Shown here piece after piece: positions 18,946 to 26,820 of a DNA stretch of 64,000 nt. The notes below the pieces were generated by a model. It was not told where the DNA came from. It searched no databases and saw only the letters and a program-made list of their open reading frames with translations. The position numbers and the translations under genes are program-made. Source of the stretch: Curtobacterium sp. MMLR14_010 (GTDB lineage Bacteria > Actinomycetota > Actinomycetes > Actinomycetales > Microbacteriaceae); NCBI RefSeq assembly GCF_001865015.1, contig NZ_MJGV01000021.1, positions 1-64,000 of the forward strand, read 5' to 3'. The first letter of the stretch is position 1; every line of letters begins with the position of its first letter.

Positions 18946-19992
18946 ATGACCACCGGAAACCTCCGCGTCGCCGTCGTCGGCGCCGGGATGATGGGCGCTG
19001 ACCACGTCCGCCGCATCACCGCGAAGATCTCGAACGCCGACGTCGCCGCGGTCGTCGAGCCCGACCAGGCCCGCGCCGCCGCGGCTGCCGCGGTCGCGCC
19101 GGGTGCCGTCACCGCGGCGTCCTTCGACGAGGCACTCGACCTGACCCCCATCGACGCCGTCGTCATCGCGACGCCCGGGTTCCTGCACGAGCCGATCCTG
19201 GTGACCGCCCTGGAGCGGGGGCTCACCGTGCTGTGCGAGAAGCCCCTCACGACGAGCGCCGAGGACTCGCTGCGGATCGTCGAGCTCGAGCAGACGAAGG
19301 CCGACCGACCGAAGATCCAGGTCGGGTTCATGCGCCGCTTCGACACCGGCTACCAGGAACTCAAGGCCCTGCGGGAGTCGGGCGCGAACGGCGCCCTGCT
19401 CGCGCTGCACCACGCGCACCGCAACCCGACGACGCCGCCGAACTTCAGCGAGTCGATGCTCATCCACGACTCGGTCATCCACGAGATCGACATCATCCCG
19501 TTCATCACGGGCGAAGCGATCACGAGTGTCGAGGTCAAGAAGCCCCGCCAGAACTCCCTCGCACCCGCCGACCTGCCCGAGCCGCAGTTCGTGCTGTTCA
19601 CGACCGAGTCCGGCACGATGGCGATCGTCGAGATCAACGTCAACGCCCAGTTCGGCTACCAGGTCACCACCGATGCCGTCTTCGAGTCGGGCGTCGCGTA
19701 CATCGGACGCGAGACCTCCCAGCTCGTCGTCTCGGGTGGCGTGTCCGGCCAGGGCGTGACCCCGTCGTACAAGGAGCGCTTCGCCGCCGCCTACGACGAA
19801 GAGGTCCAGCGCTGGGTCGACGCCGCACGGCTCGGCGGCATCGACGGGCCGAGCGCCTGGGACGGCTACACGGCGTCCGTCGTCGCCGAGGTCGCCGTCC
19901 GTGCCCAGCAGAGCGGCGCGCACGAGCACGTCGAGTACGCGGTCGCGAAGCCGGCGTTCTACGCCGACGCCCCGGTGCCCACGGAGGCGTAG
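18946..19992 (+). CDS. iolG: Inositol 2-dehydrogenase (Gfo/Idh/MocA family)
   Basis: NAD(P)-dependent dehydrogenase that oxidises myo-inositol to scyllo-inosose, the entry step of the pathway. The 348-residue product has the Rossmann motif VAVVGAGMMGADHVRRI (about 8-24), the CEKPLTTSAED block with the conserved Lys of EKP, and the C-terminal domain motif MRRFDTGYQELK. AGGAGA lies 8 nt before the ATG at 18946. Substrate is inferred from the operon; a second family member lies at the end of the cluster. Confidence 0.9.
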   Translation: MTTGNLRVAVVGAGMMGADHVRRITAKISNADVAAVVEPDQARAAAAAAVAPGAVTAASFDEALDLTPIDAVVIATPGFLHEPILVTALERGLTVLCEKPLTTSAEDSLRIVELEQTKADRPKIQVGFMRRFDTGYQELKALRESGANGALLALHHAHRNPTTPPNFSESMLIHDSVIHEIDIIPFITGEAITSVEVKKPRQNSLAPADLPEPQFVLFTTESGTMAIVEINVNAQFGYQVTTDAVFESGVAYIGRETSQLVVSGGVSGQGVTPSYKERFAAAYDEEVQRWVDAARLGGIDGPSAWDGYTASVVAEVAVRAQQSGAHEHVEYAVAKPAFYADAPVPTEA

Positions 19993-19995
19993 CCC

Positions 19996-20865
19996 GTGCC
20001 GAAGATCGCCCTCGACCCCACGCCCTTCCACCACGAGCTCGACCTGCTCGAGTTCCCGCGGAAGGTCGCCGACCTCGGCTACGAGTACCTGCAGCTGACC
20101 CCGCACCGTGATTTCATCCCGTTCTTCCGGCACCCGAAGGCCGACGACGACCTCGTCGACGCCTTCGCCGCGGCATGCACGGACGCCGGGGTCCAGGTGG
20201 CGAGCGTCCTGCCGGTGCTCCGTTGGTCGGGCCCCGACCGCGAGACGCGCGAGATCGCCGTCAAGCAGTGGAAGCGCGTGATCGAGATCACCCAGCGCCT
20301 CGGCGTGGACACCATCAACACGGAGTTCTCGGGACGGCCCGAGCGCGCCGAGGAGTCCGAGGCCCAGTTCTACTGGGCGATGGAGGAACTGCTGCCGATC
20401 ATCGAGGCTGCTGACCTGCGGGTCCTCATCGACCCGCACCCCGACGACTTCGTCGAGGACGGCCTCGAGGCCCTCCGGGTGATCCGGGGGCTCAACTCCA
20501 AGCACGTCGGGTTCGTCTACGTGGCGTGCCACACGTTCCACTACGGCGGGGACATGGACGCGGTGATCGACGCCGCGGGGGACTCCCTGCAGCTCGTGCA
20601 CGTCGCCGACGCGTACGACCACCACCGCTCCCACGGGCTCCGCTACATCACCAACCCGCCGGGCAACGCCGTCCGCGTCCACCAGCACCTGCCGGTGGGC
20701 CAGGGCGACGTCGACTTCGACCGGTTCTGGGCCGCGCTCGACCGCGTCGGCTTCTCGGCACGCGAGGACACCGTCGCGGTGTCGAGCGTCTTCGCCGAGG
20801 ACGAGAACGCGGACGAGGTCTCGCGCTTCCAGCTCGACACGATCACGAAGGGACTGCACCGATGA
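19996..20865 (+). CDS. iolH: IolH-like TIM-barrel isomerase/epimerase
   Basis: A 289-residue xylose-isomerase-like TIM-barrel protein. IolH/IolI-type proteins accompany inositol genes and are thought to interconvert inosose isomers or related sugars; the exact reaction is unproven here. Visible blocks are LGYEYLQLTPHRDFIPFFRHP, INTEFSGRPE, VLIDPHPDDF and HVADAYDHHRSHGLRY, which supply candidate metal ligands. The start is GTG at 19996, only 3 bp after iolG. The stop overlaps the following ATG (ATGA), so it is tightly coupled on both sides. Confidence 0.75.
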   Translation: MPKIALDPTPFHHELDLLEFPRKVADLGYEYLQLTPHRDFIPFFRHPKADDDLVDAFAAACTDAGVQVASVLPVLRWSGPDRETREIAVKQWKRVIEITQRLGVDTINTEFSGRPERAEESEAQFYWAMEELLPIIEAADLRVLIDPHPDDFVEDGLEALRVIRGLNSKHVGFVYVACHTFHYGGDMDAVIDAAGDSLQLVHVADAYDHHRSHGLRYITNPPGNAVRVHQHLPVGQGDVDFDRFWAALDRVGFSAREDTVAVSSVFAEDENADEVSRFQLDTITKGLHR

Positions 20866-22001
20866 CGACCGCACCGACGCCGGCAACCACGACTGCACCG
20901 ACGAACGACGCACAGGAGACCCCGGCCGACACCCGCCCCGTCACCCTCCGGGCTGCCGAGCAGACCCCCACCGCCCTGTGGAACGACTCCGCCGACCCGC
21001 GCGAGCTGTCCACCGCCATCCACCTGTACGGCGCCGTCGGGGCGACGTGCAACCCGGTCATCGCCTACACCTGCATCCAGCAGGACCCGGAGACGTGGGT
21101 CCCGCGCATCCGCGAGATCGCCGCCGAACACCCGACGGCGGGGGAGTCCTGGATCGGGTGGAAGGCCGTCGAGGAGCTCTCGATCGCCGCAGCCGCCCAG
21201 CTCCTGCCCGCGTTCGAGGCCTCCAACGGACGCAACGGCCGGCTCAGCATGCAGACCGACCCGCGCTTCCACCGCGACCAGGACGCCCTCGTCGAGCAGG
21301 CCGTGCGGTTCTCCGGGCTCGCGCCGAACATCATCGTCAAGATCCCCGCGACGAAGGTCGGCATCGCCGCGATCGAGGAAGCCGCCTACCGCGGTGTCTC
21401 CATCAACGCGACGGTGTCGTTCACCGTGCCGCAGGTCGTCGCCGTGGGCGAGGCCATCGAGCGTGCGCTCGACCGCCGGGCCGCGGACGGCCTGCCGGAG
21501 CAGGAGTTCGGCCACGTGGTCACCCTGATGGCCGGGCGTTTCGACGACTGGCTGAAGACCTCCGTGCAGCGCGACCACGTGATGATCGACCCCGGGTACC
21601 TCGAGTGGGCCGGCGTCGCCGCGGTGAAGAACGCGTACCGGGTCTTCCGGGAGCGCGGGTTCCGCTCACGGGTGCTCGTCGCGGCGTTCCGGAACTCCCT
21701 GCAGTGGTCGGAGTTCCAGGGTGGCGACCTCGTCGTGTCGCCGCCGTTCCAGTGGTCGAAGGACATCAACGACAACGCGGTCCCGTTCCGCCCCGACGCC
21801 ATCGACGACGAGGTCCCGCCGCACGTGCTCGACGCGCTGCGTGCGGCGACGCCGGAGTTCGCCCGCGGGTACGACGAGGACGGCATGACGATCGACGAGT
21901 TCGACCGCTTCGGCGCCACCGTGACCACGCTGCGTCAGTTCCTCGACGCGGACGCCAAGCTCGACGCCCTGGTCCGCGACATCATCGTCCCGGCCGTCTG
22001 A
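20862..22001 (+). CDS. Transaldolase-family protein inside the iol operon
   Basis: A 379-residue protein of the transaldolase/fructose-6-phosphate aldolase superfamily. It shows LWNDSADPRELSTAI and GAVGATCNPVIAYTCI (strand 1 and the TCNP motif). The Schiff-base Lys lies in IIVKIPATKVGIAAIEEA, followed by SINATVSFTVPQ. The first 28 residues are a Thr/Pro-rich extension. It is coupled to iolH by an ATGA overlap and followed 5 bp later by a dehydrogenase gene. A Schiff-base aldolase is not part of the textbook inositol pathway. It may process a sugar released from another inositol isomer or glycoside, or may recycle pathway triose units. Confidence 0.85.
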   Translation: MTTAPTPATTTAPTNDAQETPADTRPVTLRAAEQTPTALWNDSADPRELSTAIHLYGAVGATCNPVIAYTCIQQDPETWVPRIREIAAEHPTAGESWIGWKAVEELSIAAAAQLLPAFEASNGRNGRLSMQTDPRFHRDQDALVEQAVRFSGLAPNIIVKIPATKVGIAAIEEAAYRGVSINATVSFTVPQVVAVGEAIERALDRRAADGLPEQEFGHVVTLMAGRFDDWLKTSVQRDHVMIDPGYLEWAGVAAVKNAYRVFRERGFRSRVLVAAFRNSLQWSEFQGGDLVVSPPFQWSKDINDNAVPFRPDAIDDEVPPHVLDALRAATPEFARGYDEDGMTIDEFDRFGATVTTLRQFLDADAKLDALVRDIIVPAV

Positions 22002-22006
22002 GCGCG

Positions 22007-23200
22007 ATGGACACGATCGGCGTCGGACTCATCTCCGTCGGGTGGATGGGGCGGCTGCACTCCCGGGCCTACCGCGCACTGCCCGACCACTTCCCGGAGC
22101 TCGGCGTCCGACCGCGGCTCGTGGTCGCCGCGGACCCGATCCCCGAGGCCCGTGCGCAGGCCGTCGACCGTCTCGGCTACGAGCGCGCCGTCGCCGACTG
22201 GCACGAGGTCCTCGCCGACCCCGCCGTCGACGTCGTCTCGATCTGCTCGCCGAACTTCCTGCACCGCGAGATGGCCGTCGCCGCAGCACAGGCGGGCAAA
22301 CCGTTCTGGATCGAGAAGCCGATGGGCCGCTCCGCCGATGACTCCCGCGCCATCCACGACGCGGTCCAGCGCGAGGGCGTCATCACGAGCGTCGGCTTCA
22401 ACTACCGGCACGCTCCGGCGATCCAGCGCGCCCGCGAACTCGTCCGGAGCGGTCGACTCGGTCGGGTCACCACCGTCCGTGGGTCGTTCCTCGCCGACTA
22501 CTCCGCCGACCCCGCCGCACCGCTGACCTGGCGCTTCGAGCGGGAGCGTGCCGGTTCGGGAGTCCTCGGCGACCTGCTGTCGCACGGCCTCGACCTGGCG
22601 CAGTACCTGGTCGGGCGGATCGCCAGCGTCACCGCGCTCGCCGACACCGTCATCACGGAGCGTCCCGTGCCCGGTGCCGGGATCGTGGACCGGAGCGCCG
22701 CGGCGACCGGTTCGCTCCGAGCCGTCGAGAACGAGGACTACGCCGCACTGCTCCTCCGCTTCGACGGTGGGGCGGTCGGCACGATGGACTCGAGCCGGGT
22801 CATGCACGGGCCCCACGCCGAGTACGCGATCGAGGTCTACGGCACAAGGGGCTCCGTGCGCTGGGACTTCCAGCGGATGAACGAGCTCCAGGTCGCGCTC
22901 GACGGGCAGGAAGCATCCGGCTACACCACCCACCACGTCGGCCCGGGGGACGGCGAGTTCGGCCGGTTCCAGCCGGGCGCTGGCACGGCCATGGGCTACG
23001 ACGACCTGAAGACCATCGAGGCCGCCCAGTTCGTCGCCAGTGTCCGTCGCGGCGAGCAGCTCGCGCCGTCGGTCGCCGACGGCCTGGCCGCCGCCTCCGT
23101 CGTCGAAGCCGCGGAGGCCTCCCTCGCCGACGGCGCCTGGCACGACGTCGCCCGCGTCGACGGACCGCTCACCGCCGACCTGGCGACCCCCGTGCTCTAG
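22007..23200 (+). CDS. Second Gfo/Idh/MocA dehydrogenase of the iol operon
   Basis: A 397-residue NAD(P)-dependent oxidoreductase with the Rossmann motif VGLISVGWMGRLHSRAY (about 6-22) and the conserved Lys in FWIEKPMGRSADDS. A C-terminal substrate domain carries GGAVGTMDSSRV. It is longer than IolG (348) and only distantly similar to it. It is the last gene of the operon, 5 bp after the transaldolase-like gene, and a strong hairpin follows. It probably oxidises another inositol isomer or a sugar feeding the pathway. Substrate is unknown. Confidence 0.82.
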   Translation: MDTIGVGLISVGWMGRLHSRAYRALPDHFPELGVRPRLVVAADPIPEARAQAVDRLGYERAVADWHEVLADPAVDVVSICSPNFLHREMAVAAAQAGKPFWIEKPMGRSADDSRAIHDAVQREGVITSVGFNYRHAPAIQRARELVRSGRLGRVTTVRGSFLADYSADPAAPLTWRFERERAGSGVLGDLLSHGLDLAQYLVGRIASVTALADTVITERPVPGAGIVDRSAAATGSLRAVENEDYAALLLRFDGGAVGTMDSSRVMHGPHAEYAIEVYGTRGSVRWDFQRMNELQVALDGQEASGYTTHHVGPGDGEFGRFQPGAGTAMGYDDLKTIEAAQFVASVRRGEQLAPSVADGLAAASVVEAAEASLADGAWHDVARVDGPLTADLATPVL

Positions 23201-23210
23201 ACGGTCACCG

Positions 23211-23260
23211 AGACGGACAGGAGGCTCCCTGCCAGCGGGTGCCGAGCCTCCTGTCCGTCT
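23211..23260. terminator. Terminator of the inositol operon
   Basis: A perfect 16-bp stem (23211-23226 with 23245-23260) closes an 18-nt loop, 10 bp after the stop of the last operon gene. The arms (AGACGGACAGGAGGCT) are a variant of the GGAGGCT hairpin family found at other operon ends in this window. Confidence 0.8.
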
Positions 23261-23283
23261 GTAGCCCTGTCCAGGGCCGTGGT

Positions 23284-23301
23284 ACTTTGTCAGGACAAAG
23301 T
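23284..23301. promoter_or_regulatory. Palindromic operator before the tautomerase gene
   Basis: ACTTTGTC-AG-GACAAAGT is a perfect 8-bp inverted repeat with a 2-nt spacer. It overlaps a possible -10 box (TACTTT, 23283-23288) and sits 21 bp before the tautomerase start. Its position suggests repression. It differs from the TGTCATGACA site of the iol promoter, so another regulator may use it. Confidence 0.55.
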
Positions 23302-23321
23302 CCCGACCAGCAGGAGGCACC

Positions 23322-23729
23322 ATGCCGCTCGTCCGCATCGACCTGACCACCGGGCGCAGCCCGGAAGCCGTCCGCGCCATCGCCGACGCGATCCACACCG
23401 CCATCGTCGACGTCTACGGCATCCCGCCGCGTGACCGGTTCCAGATCGTCACCGAGCACCCGGCGCAGCAGATCATCGCCGAGGACGCCGGACTCGGGTT
23501 CGAGCGCACCGAGGGCGTCGTCATGATCCAGGTCTTCACGCAGCGCGGCCGGACCGACGACGCCAAGACGACGCTCTACGCGGCGATCCACGACCGGCTC
23601 GTGGCGGTCGGCGTCGCGACGGAGGACGTCTTCATCGGCTACGTCGAGAACGGACCGCAGGACTGGTCGTTCGGCTTCGGGCGCGCGCAGTACGTCACGG
23701 GCGAGCTCGGGGTGCCGGCGGCGGGGTAG
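23322..23729 (+). CDS. Tautomerase family protein
   Basis: A 135-residue protein of the tautomerase superfamily (4-oxalocrotonate tautomerase/MIF fold). After Met removal the N-terminal residue would be Pro (MPLVRIDLTTGR), the catalytic base of the family. Other family positions are PPRDRFQIVTEHP and VFIGYVENGPQDWSFGFG. AGGAGG lies just before the ATG. It stands alone between the iol terminator and the GntR gene, which converges with it. It may process an enol/keto intermediate of inositol catabolism; this is inferred from place only. Confidence 0.85.
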   Translation: MPLVRIDLTTGRSPEAVRAIADAIHTAIVDVYGIPPRDRFQIVTEHPAQQIIAEDAGLGFERTEGVVMIQVFTQRGRTDDAKTTLYAAIHDRLVAVGVATEDVFIGYVENGPQDWSFGFGRAQYVTGELGVPAAG

Positions 23730-23737
23730 GCCGACGC

Positions 23738-24496
23738 CTACTTGTCGACGAGCGTGACCTCGAACGAGTAGCGGTCGGGCCGGTAGCAGTGCACGCCGTA
23801 CTCGACCGCTCGACCGGAGGCGTCGTACGCGGTACGGCTCATGGTCAGGACGGGGTCGCCGTCCTCGATCTCGAGCAAGCCGGCCTCGTCGTCCGTGACC
23901 GCCCGCGCGCCGATCCGCTGCTTGGCGACCCGCATCGTGACCCCGCGCGCGCGGAGCAGCTGGTACAGCCCGTGTGACTGCAGGTCGGCGTCGGTGATCT
24001 CGAGGAACTCCGGCGGCAGGTAGTTCTCGAGGATGGCCATCGGCACGTCCTCGGCGAACCGCACGCGGCGGATGTGCACGATCGTCGTGCCGGGCTGCAC
24101 ACTGAGCGCCTCGGCGACGGCCGGGCTCGCCGGGACGTCACTGCGCTCGAGGAGCTTCGTGGTCGGCTTCTGTGACCCCTGCGTCAGGTCGTCGAACAGG
24201 CTGGTCAGTTCGACCTTGCGGGTGACGGGGCCGTGCACGACCTGCGTGCCGATCCCGCGACGCCGGACGAGCAGGCCCTTGTCGACGAGGTCCTGGATCG
24301 CGCGGCGGATCGTCGGGCGGGAGAGCCCCAGGCGCTCGCCGAGGGCGATCTCGTTCTCCAGCCGCGAGCCCGGCGGCATCGCGCCGGAGCGGATCGACTC
24401 CTCGATGCGCGAGGCGACCTGGAAGTAGAGGGGCATCGGACCCGACCGGTCCAGGTCCATGAACAGGTCGGACGGCACCTGGCCTTCGTTGGTCAT
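23738..24496 (-). CDS. iolR: GntR-family regulator with UTRA domain (probable IolR)
   Basis: A 252-residue HutC-type GntR repressor. It has an N-terminal winged HTH (about 14-82; QVASRIEESIRSGAMPPGSRLENE and LGLSRPTIRRAIQDL) and a C-terminal UTRA ligand domain ending in EVTLVDK. The ATG at 24496 has AAGGA upstream. An in-frame extension runs through its own promoter and is rejected. A TGTCGTGACA dyad lies 49 bp upstream of the start and matches the dyad at the iol promoter, so it probably represses both the operon and itself. The inducer would be an inositol-pathway intermediate. Confidence 0.85.
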   Translation of the reverse strand: MTNEGQVPSDLFMDLDRSGPMPLYFQVASRIEESIRSGAMPPGSRLENEIALGERLGLSRPTIRRAIQDLVDKGLLVRRRGIGTQVVHGPVTRKVELTSLFDDLTQGSQKPTTKLLERSDVPASPAVAEALSVQPGTTIVHIRRVRFAEDVPMAILENYLPPEFLEITDADLQSHGLYQLLRARGVTMRVAKQRIGARAVTDDEAGLLEIEDGDPVLTMSRTAYDASGRAVEYGVHCYRPDRYSFEVTLVDK

Positions 24497-24544
24497 CGCT
24501 GTCCTTCGGGAGATGCGGGATGCGGCAACGGTGCCGCCCGGGAT

Positions 24545-24554
24545 TGTCGTGACA
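24545..24554. promoter_or_regulatory. Putative autoregulatory operator of the GntR gene
   Basis: TGTCGTGACA followed by TTA matches the iol-promoter dyad at 11442-11451 in 9 of 10 positions plus the extension. On the minus strand it overlaps a possible -10 box TAATGT. Confidence 0.6.
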
Positions 24555-24593
24555 TTACCATCGGGGCTCTCGCGGTCCGTGTAGCCGGACGGG

Positions 24594-25205
24594 TCAACCT
24601 TCACCTGGTTCTCGCGCTCGCCGCTTCGCTTTCTGAGACCGGTACAGCTCGATGATCTCTGGCACTGTGACCAAGAACGTTTCTGTCCCCGGGGTTCCTG
24701 CAAGCGCCCGTGAAGCGTTCCGCTTCACCATGCGCCACCACAACAGCGCGGTCGCGATCGCGAACGAAAGGGCTAGGGAAAGGAAAACCAGTCCGAGGAG
24801 ACAGAGAGACACCCACTCTGTGTGAGTCACCGCGCTTCGGCTTTCGATCGTTGTGTCCGCACCGATCACTGCAAACAAGAGGCTATAGACCGGGACGAGC
24901 AGTCGAAGGAAGTCGACTCCGACAGGCGTCGGGTGTTGAAGAGCATAGGCCGCTGCGTTCTCACGGAGAATCCGAGCAAGTTCAGAACGAAGCGCGTTGT
25001 CGTCGCCGTGCGTCACGAGACGTTTGCCCGGGAGTTCCTCTGGCGGAAGAGCCTCAAGTGCCGTCAAAAGCGCCGCAGCGCTCTGAGCACGGTCCACGTG
25101 CTTCTTCGAACCAGTCGAGCGCAAAGAGCTCGCGGTGCCGATAATGCCGACGACCGCGCCGATCAAAGCAGTGACTGCTGGCACGGCCGTCCAGTCGCTA
25201 CTCAC
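24594..25205 (-). CDS. Lower-GC hypothetical membrane protein
   Basis: A 203-residue protein I do not recognise. Hydrophobic segments lie at about 9-27, 99-118 and 131-156; a soluble stretch lies between the first two, and a basic C-terminus ends in a KAKRR run. Base composition and codon use are clearly less GC-rich than the neighbours, with many A/T-ending codons, which suggests recent acquisition. The start is GTG at 25205. It sits between the GntR regulator and a DEDDh exonuclease, all on the minus strand, with no sign of shared function. Confidence 0.75.
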   Translation of the reverse strand: MSSDWTAVPAVTALIGAVVGIIGTASSLRSTGSKKHVDRAQSAAALLTALEALPPEELPGKRLVTHGDDNALRSELARILRENAAAYALQHPTPVGVDFLRLLVPVYSLLFAVIGADTTIESRSAVTHTEWVSLCLLGLVFLSLALSFAIATALLWWRMVKRNASRALAGTPGTETFLVTVPEIIELYRSQKAKRRAREPGEG

Positions 25206-25250
25206 CAGATCCGCCGCGGTTCAGTGCCGCCTAGGTGCTGCACTGCCCGG

Positions 25251-25886
25251 TCAGTCCGCGAAGATCATCGGGCGGTTCGACAGCCGCGGCTGGTTCGCGG
25301 CCCGCGGCTTCTCGGCGCGGATCCGCACGGGGTTGATCGTCACGCGGGTGGCGGCACCCAGGGCCTCGACCGTGGGGGCCTCGTGGCGCTGGGCTGCGTG
25401 CACGACGATCGCGGCGCAGGCCTCGGCGTCAGCGGCTGCGTCGTGGTGCTGGAAGTCCTCGAACCCGGCGGCCATGGCGGCCATCGGCAGGCGGTAGGAG
25501 TCGAGCGTGTAGGTCTTGCGCGCCACGGCGAGGGAGCACATCGAGTGGTGCTCGGACAGCTCGATGCCCGTCGCCGAGCAGCCGCCCGCGATCACGCCCA
25601 TGTCGAACCGCGCGTTGTGGGCGACGAGGACGTCCCCGGCGGCGAAGGCCACGATGTCCGGGTACTGCTGCTCCCACGTCTTGGCGCGGACGACGTCCTC
25701 GGCGACGATGCCGTGGATGCGGGTGTTCCACTCCAGGAAGGCGTCGTGGCCGAACGGCGGGCGGATGAACCACGACGCCCGCTCGACGACCCGGCCCGCG
25801 CGGACCTTGACGAGGCCGACGGAACACGCACTGGCAGGCGAGCTGTTGGCGGTCTCGAAGTCGATCGCGGTGAAGTCCAATGACAC
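25251..25886 (-). CDS. DEDDh 3'-5' exonuclease (DnaQ-like)
   Basis: A 211-residue exonuclease of the DnaQ/epsilon superfamily. Exo I is FTAIDFETAN (Asp9, Glu11), Exo II is VLVAHNARFDMGVI, and Exo III is HHDAAADAEACA (HxAxxD). The C-terminal 45 residues are a basic tail outside the domain. The GTG at 25886 fits a leaderless start, with GACGAT 6 nt upstream. It probably acts in DNA or RNA trimming; no polymerase fusion or partner is present. Confidence 0.88.
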   Translation of the reverse strand: MSLDFTAIDFETANSSPASACSVGLVKVRAGRVVERASWFIRPPFGHDAFLEWNTRIHGIVAEDVVRAKTWEQQYPDIVAFAAGDVLVAHNARFDMGVIAGGCSATGIELSEHHSMCSLAVARKTYTLDSYRLPMAAMAAGFEDFQHHDAAADAEACAAIVVHAAQRHEAPTVEALGAATRVTINPVRIRAEKPRAANQPRLSNRPMIFAD

Positions 25887-25940
25887 GCCCCGATCGTCGC
25901 ACGGGGTTCCGACATCGCTGGAACGCGCCCCGGCGTTGCG

Positions 25941-26402
25941 TCAGCGGCGGCGGGTCCTGCGGGTGCCGCGGCGCCGACGTGCGGTGATCCGCCAGGTCTT
26001 GGTCCGTCGTGCGTGCTCCGCCGTCCACCACGGACGGAGGATCGTGCCGACGAGCTCGAACGCGAGCGCTGCCCCGTCGAGCCGCCACCGTGGCGGGAGG
26101 CTCCGCACGTGTGCCTCGATCGCCGCGGCGAAGTCCTCGGTGATCGTGGGGAACGCGGCGTCGGTGGGCGGCGCGACCATCCGCCAGCGGTCCTCCTCCT
26201 GGTGGTCGATGGCGGCGTCCTCGGGGTCGTACTCGACGAGGACGTCCGCTTCGAGCTCGGCGAGGGCGTCGTGCAGGGCGTCGAGTTCGCGGGGCGGTGT
26301 GGCCTCGAGGGCCGCGATCGTCTCCGGCGTGAACCACCGCCGCTGGTCGCGGGCGTCGAAGCCCATCGAGTGCACGCCGAGTCGGTCGCGTTCGAACCAC
26401 AT
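25941..26402 (-). CDS. Hypothetical protein with basic C-terminal tail
   Basis: A 153-residue protein I do not recognise. It is soluble and rich in acidic residues through the middle (LAELEADVLVEYDPEDAAID). It ends in a very basic Arg-rich tail (RRRRGTRRTRRR) that could bind nucleic acid or DNA phosphates. GGAGG lies 7 nt before the ATG, which supports it as a real gene. It lies 54 bp upstream of the exonuclease gene on the same strand, so co-transcription is possible. Confidence 0.7.
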   Translation of the reverse strand: MWFERDRLGVHSMGFDARDQRRWFTPETIAALEATPPRELDALHDALAELEADVLVEYDPEDAAIDHQEEDRWRMVAPPTDAAFPTITEDFAAAIEAHVRSLPPRWRLDGAALAFELVGTILRPWWTAEHARRTKTWRITARRRRGTRRTRRR

Positions 26403-26500
26403 GGCTGTCCTCCGTCTGTCGCCCTGGGGACCAGGGTGCCAGGTGGCAGCGGTGTCCGTGTCGCCTGTGGGTGGTGACGTCCTCCGATCAGGGGAGCCGA

Positions 26501-26516
26501 TCCTCCGATCGGAGGA
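26501..26516. repeat. Perfect 16-bp palindrome
   Basis: TCCTCCGATCGGAGGA. A related half-site (GTCCTCCGATC) lies at 26479-26489, and a similar palindrome (CCTCCGACCGGAGG) lies at 32494-32507. It lies between divergent genes, 11 bp before the -10 box of the small membrane-protein gene. It could be an operator or a small hairpin. Confidence 0.5.
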
Positions 26517-26539
26517 CCCGTCTCCGGTAGCCTCACGAC

Positions 26540-26761
26540 ATGGGCGAGCCGCGCGACCTCGACGACCTGCTGGCGCAGGCCGAACCCGTGGACGCGCCGC
26601 CGCACACGGTGCGACGCACGATCGCCCTCGCGATCGGGCTGGGCGGTACCGGTGCCGCGATTGCGGCCGCCATCGCGGTCGTGGTCGCCGGCGGCTTCGG
26701 TGGCGCCCTCACCGCTGTCCTGTGGCTCATCTCCCTGGGGTCGGTCCCCACCACCGACTGA
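26540..26761 (+). CDS. Small membrane protein
   Basis: A 73-residue protein with an acidic N-terminus (MGEPRDLDDLLAQAEPVD) and two hydrophobic segments at about 27-49 and 52-67. The ATG at 26540 is preceded by TAGCCT with 6 nt between, matching the leaderless promoters of this region. That promoter match is the main support for a gene this short. Function is unknown. The ychF gene follows 59 bp later with its own promoter. Confidence 0.65.
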   Translation: MGEPRDLDDLLAQAEPVDAPPHTVRRTIALAIGLGGTGAAIAAAIAVVVAGGFGGALTAVLWLISLGSVPTTD

Positions 26762-26806
26762 CCTGCGGACTGGAGGCCCGGGTCGGCTCCGGCGGGCAGC
26801 CGCCGG

Positions 26807-26812
26807 TAGGCT
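26807..26812 (+). promoter_or_regulatory. -10 box of leaderless ychF promoter
   Basis: TAGGCT, 8 nt before the GTG start of ychF. Confidence 0.5.
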
Positions 26813-26820
26813 GTCGTCCC

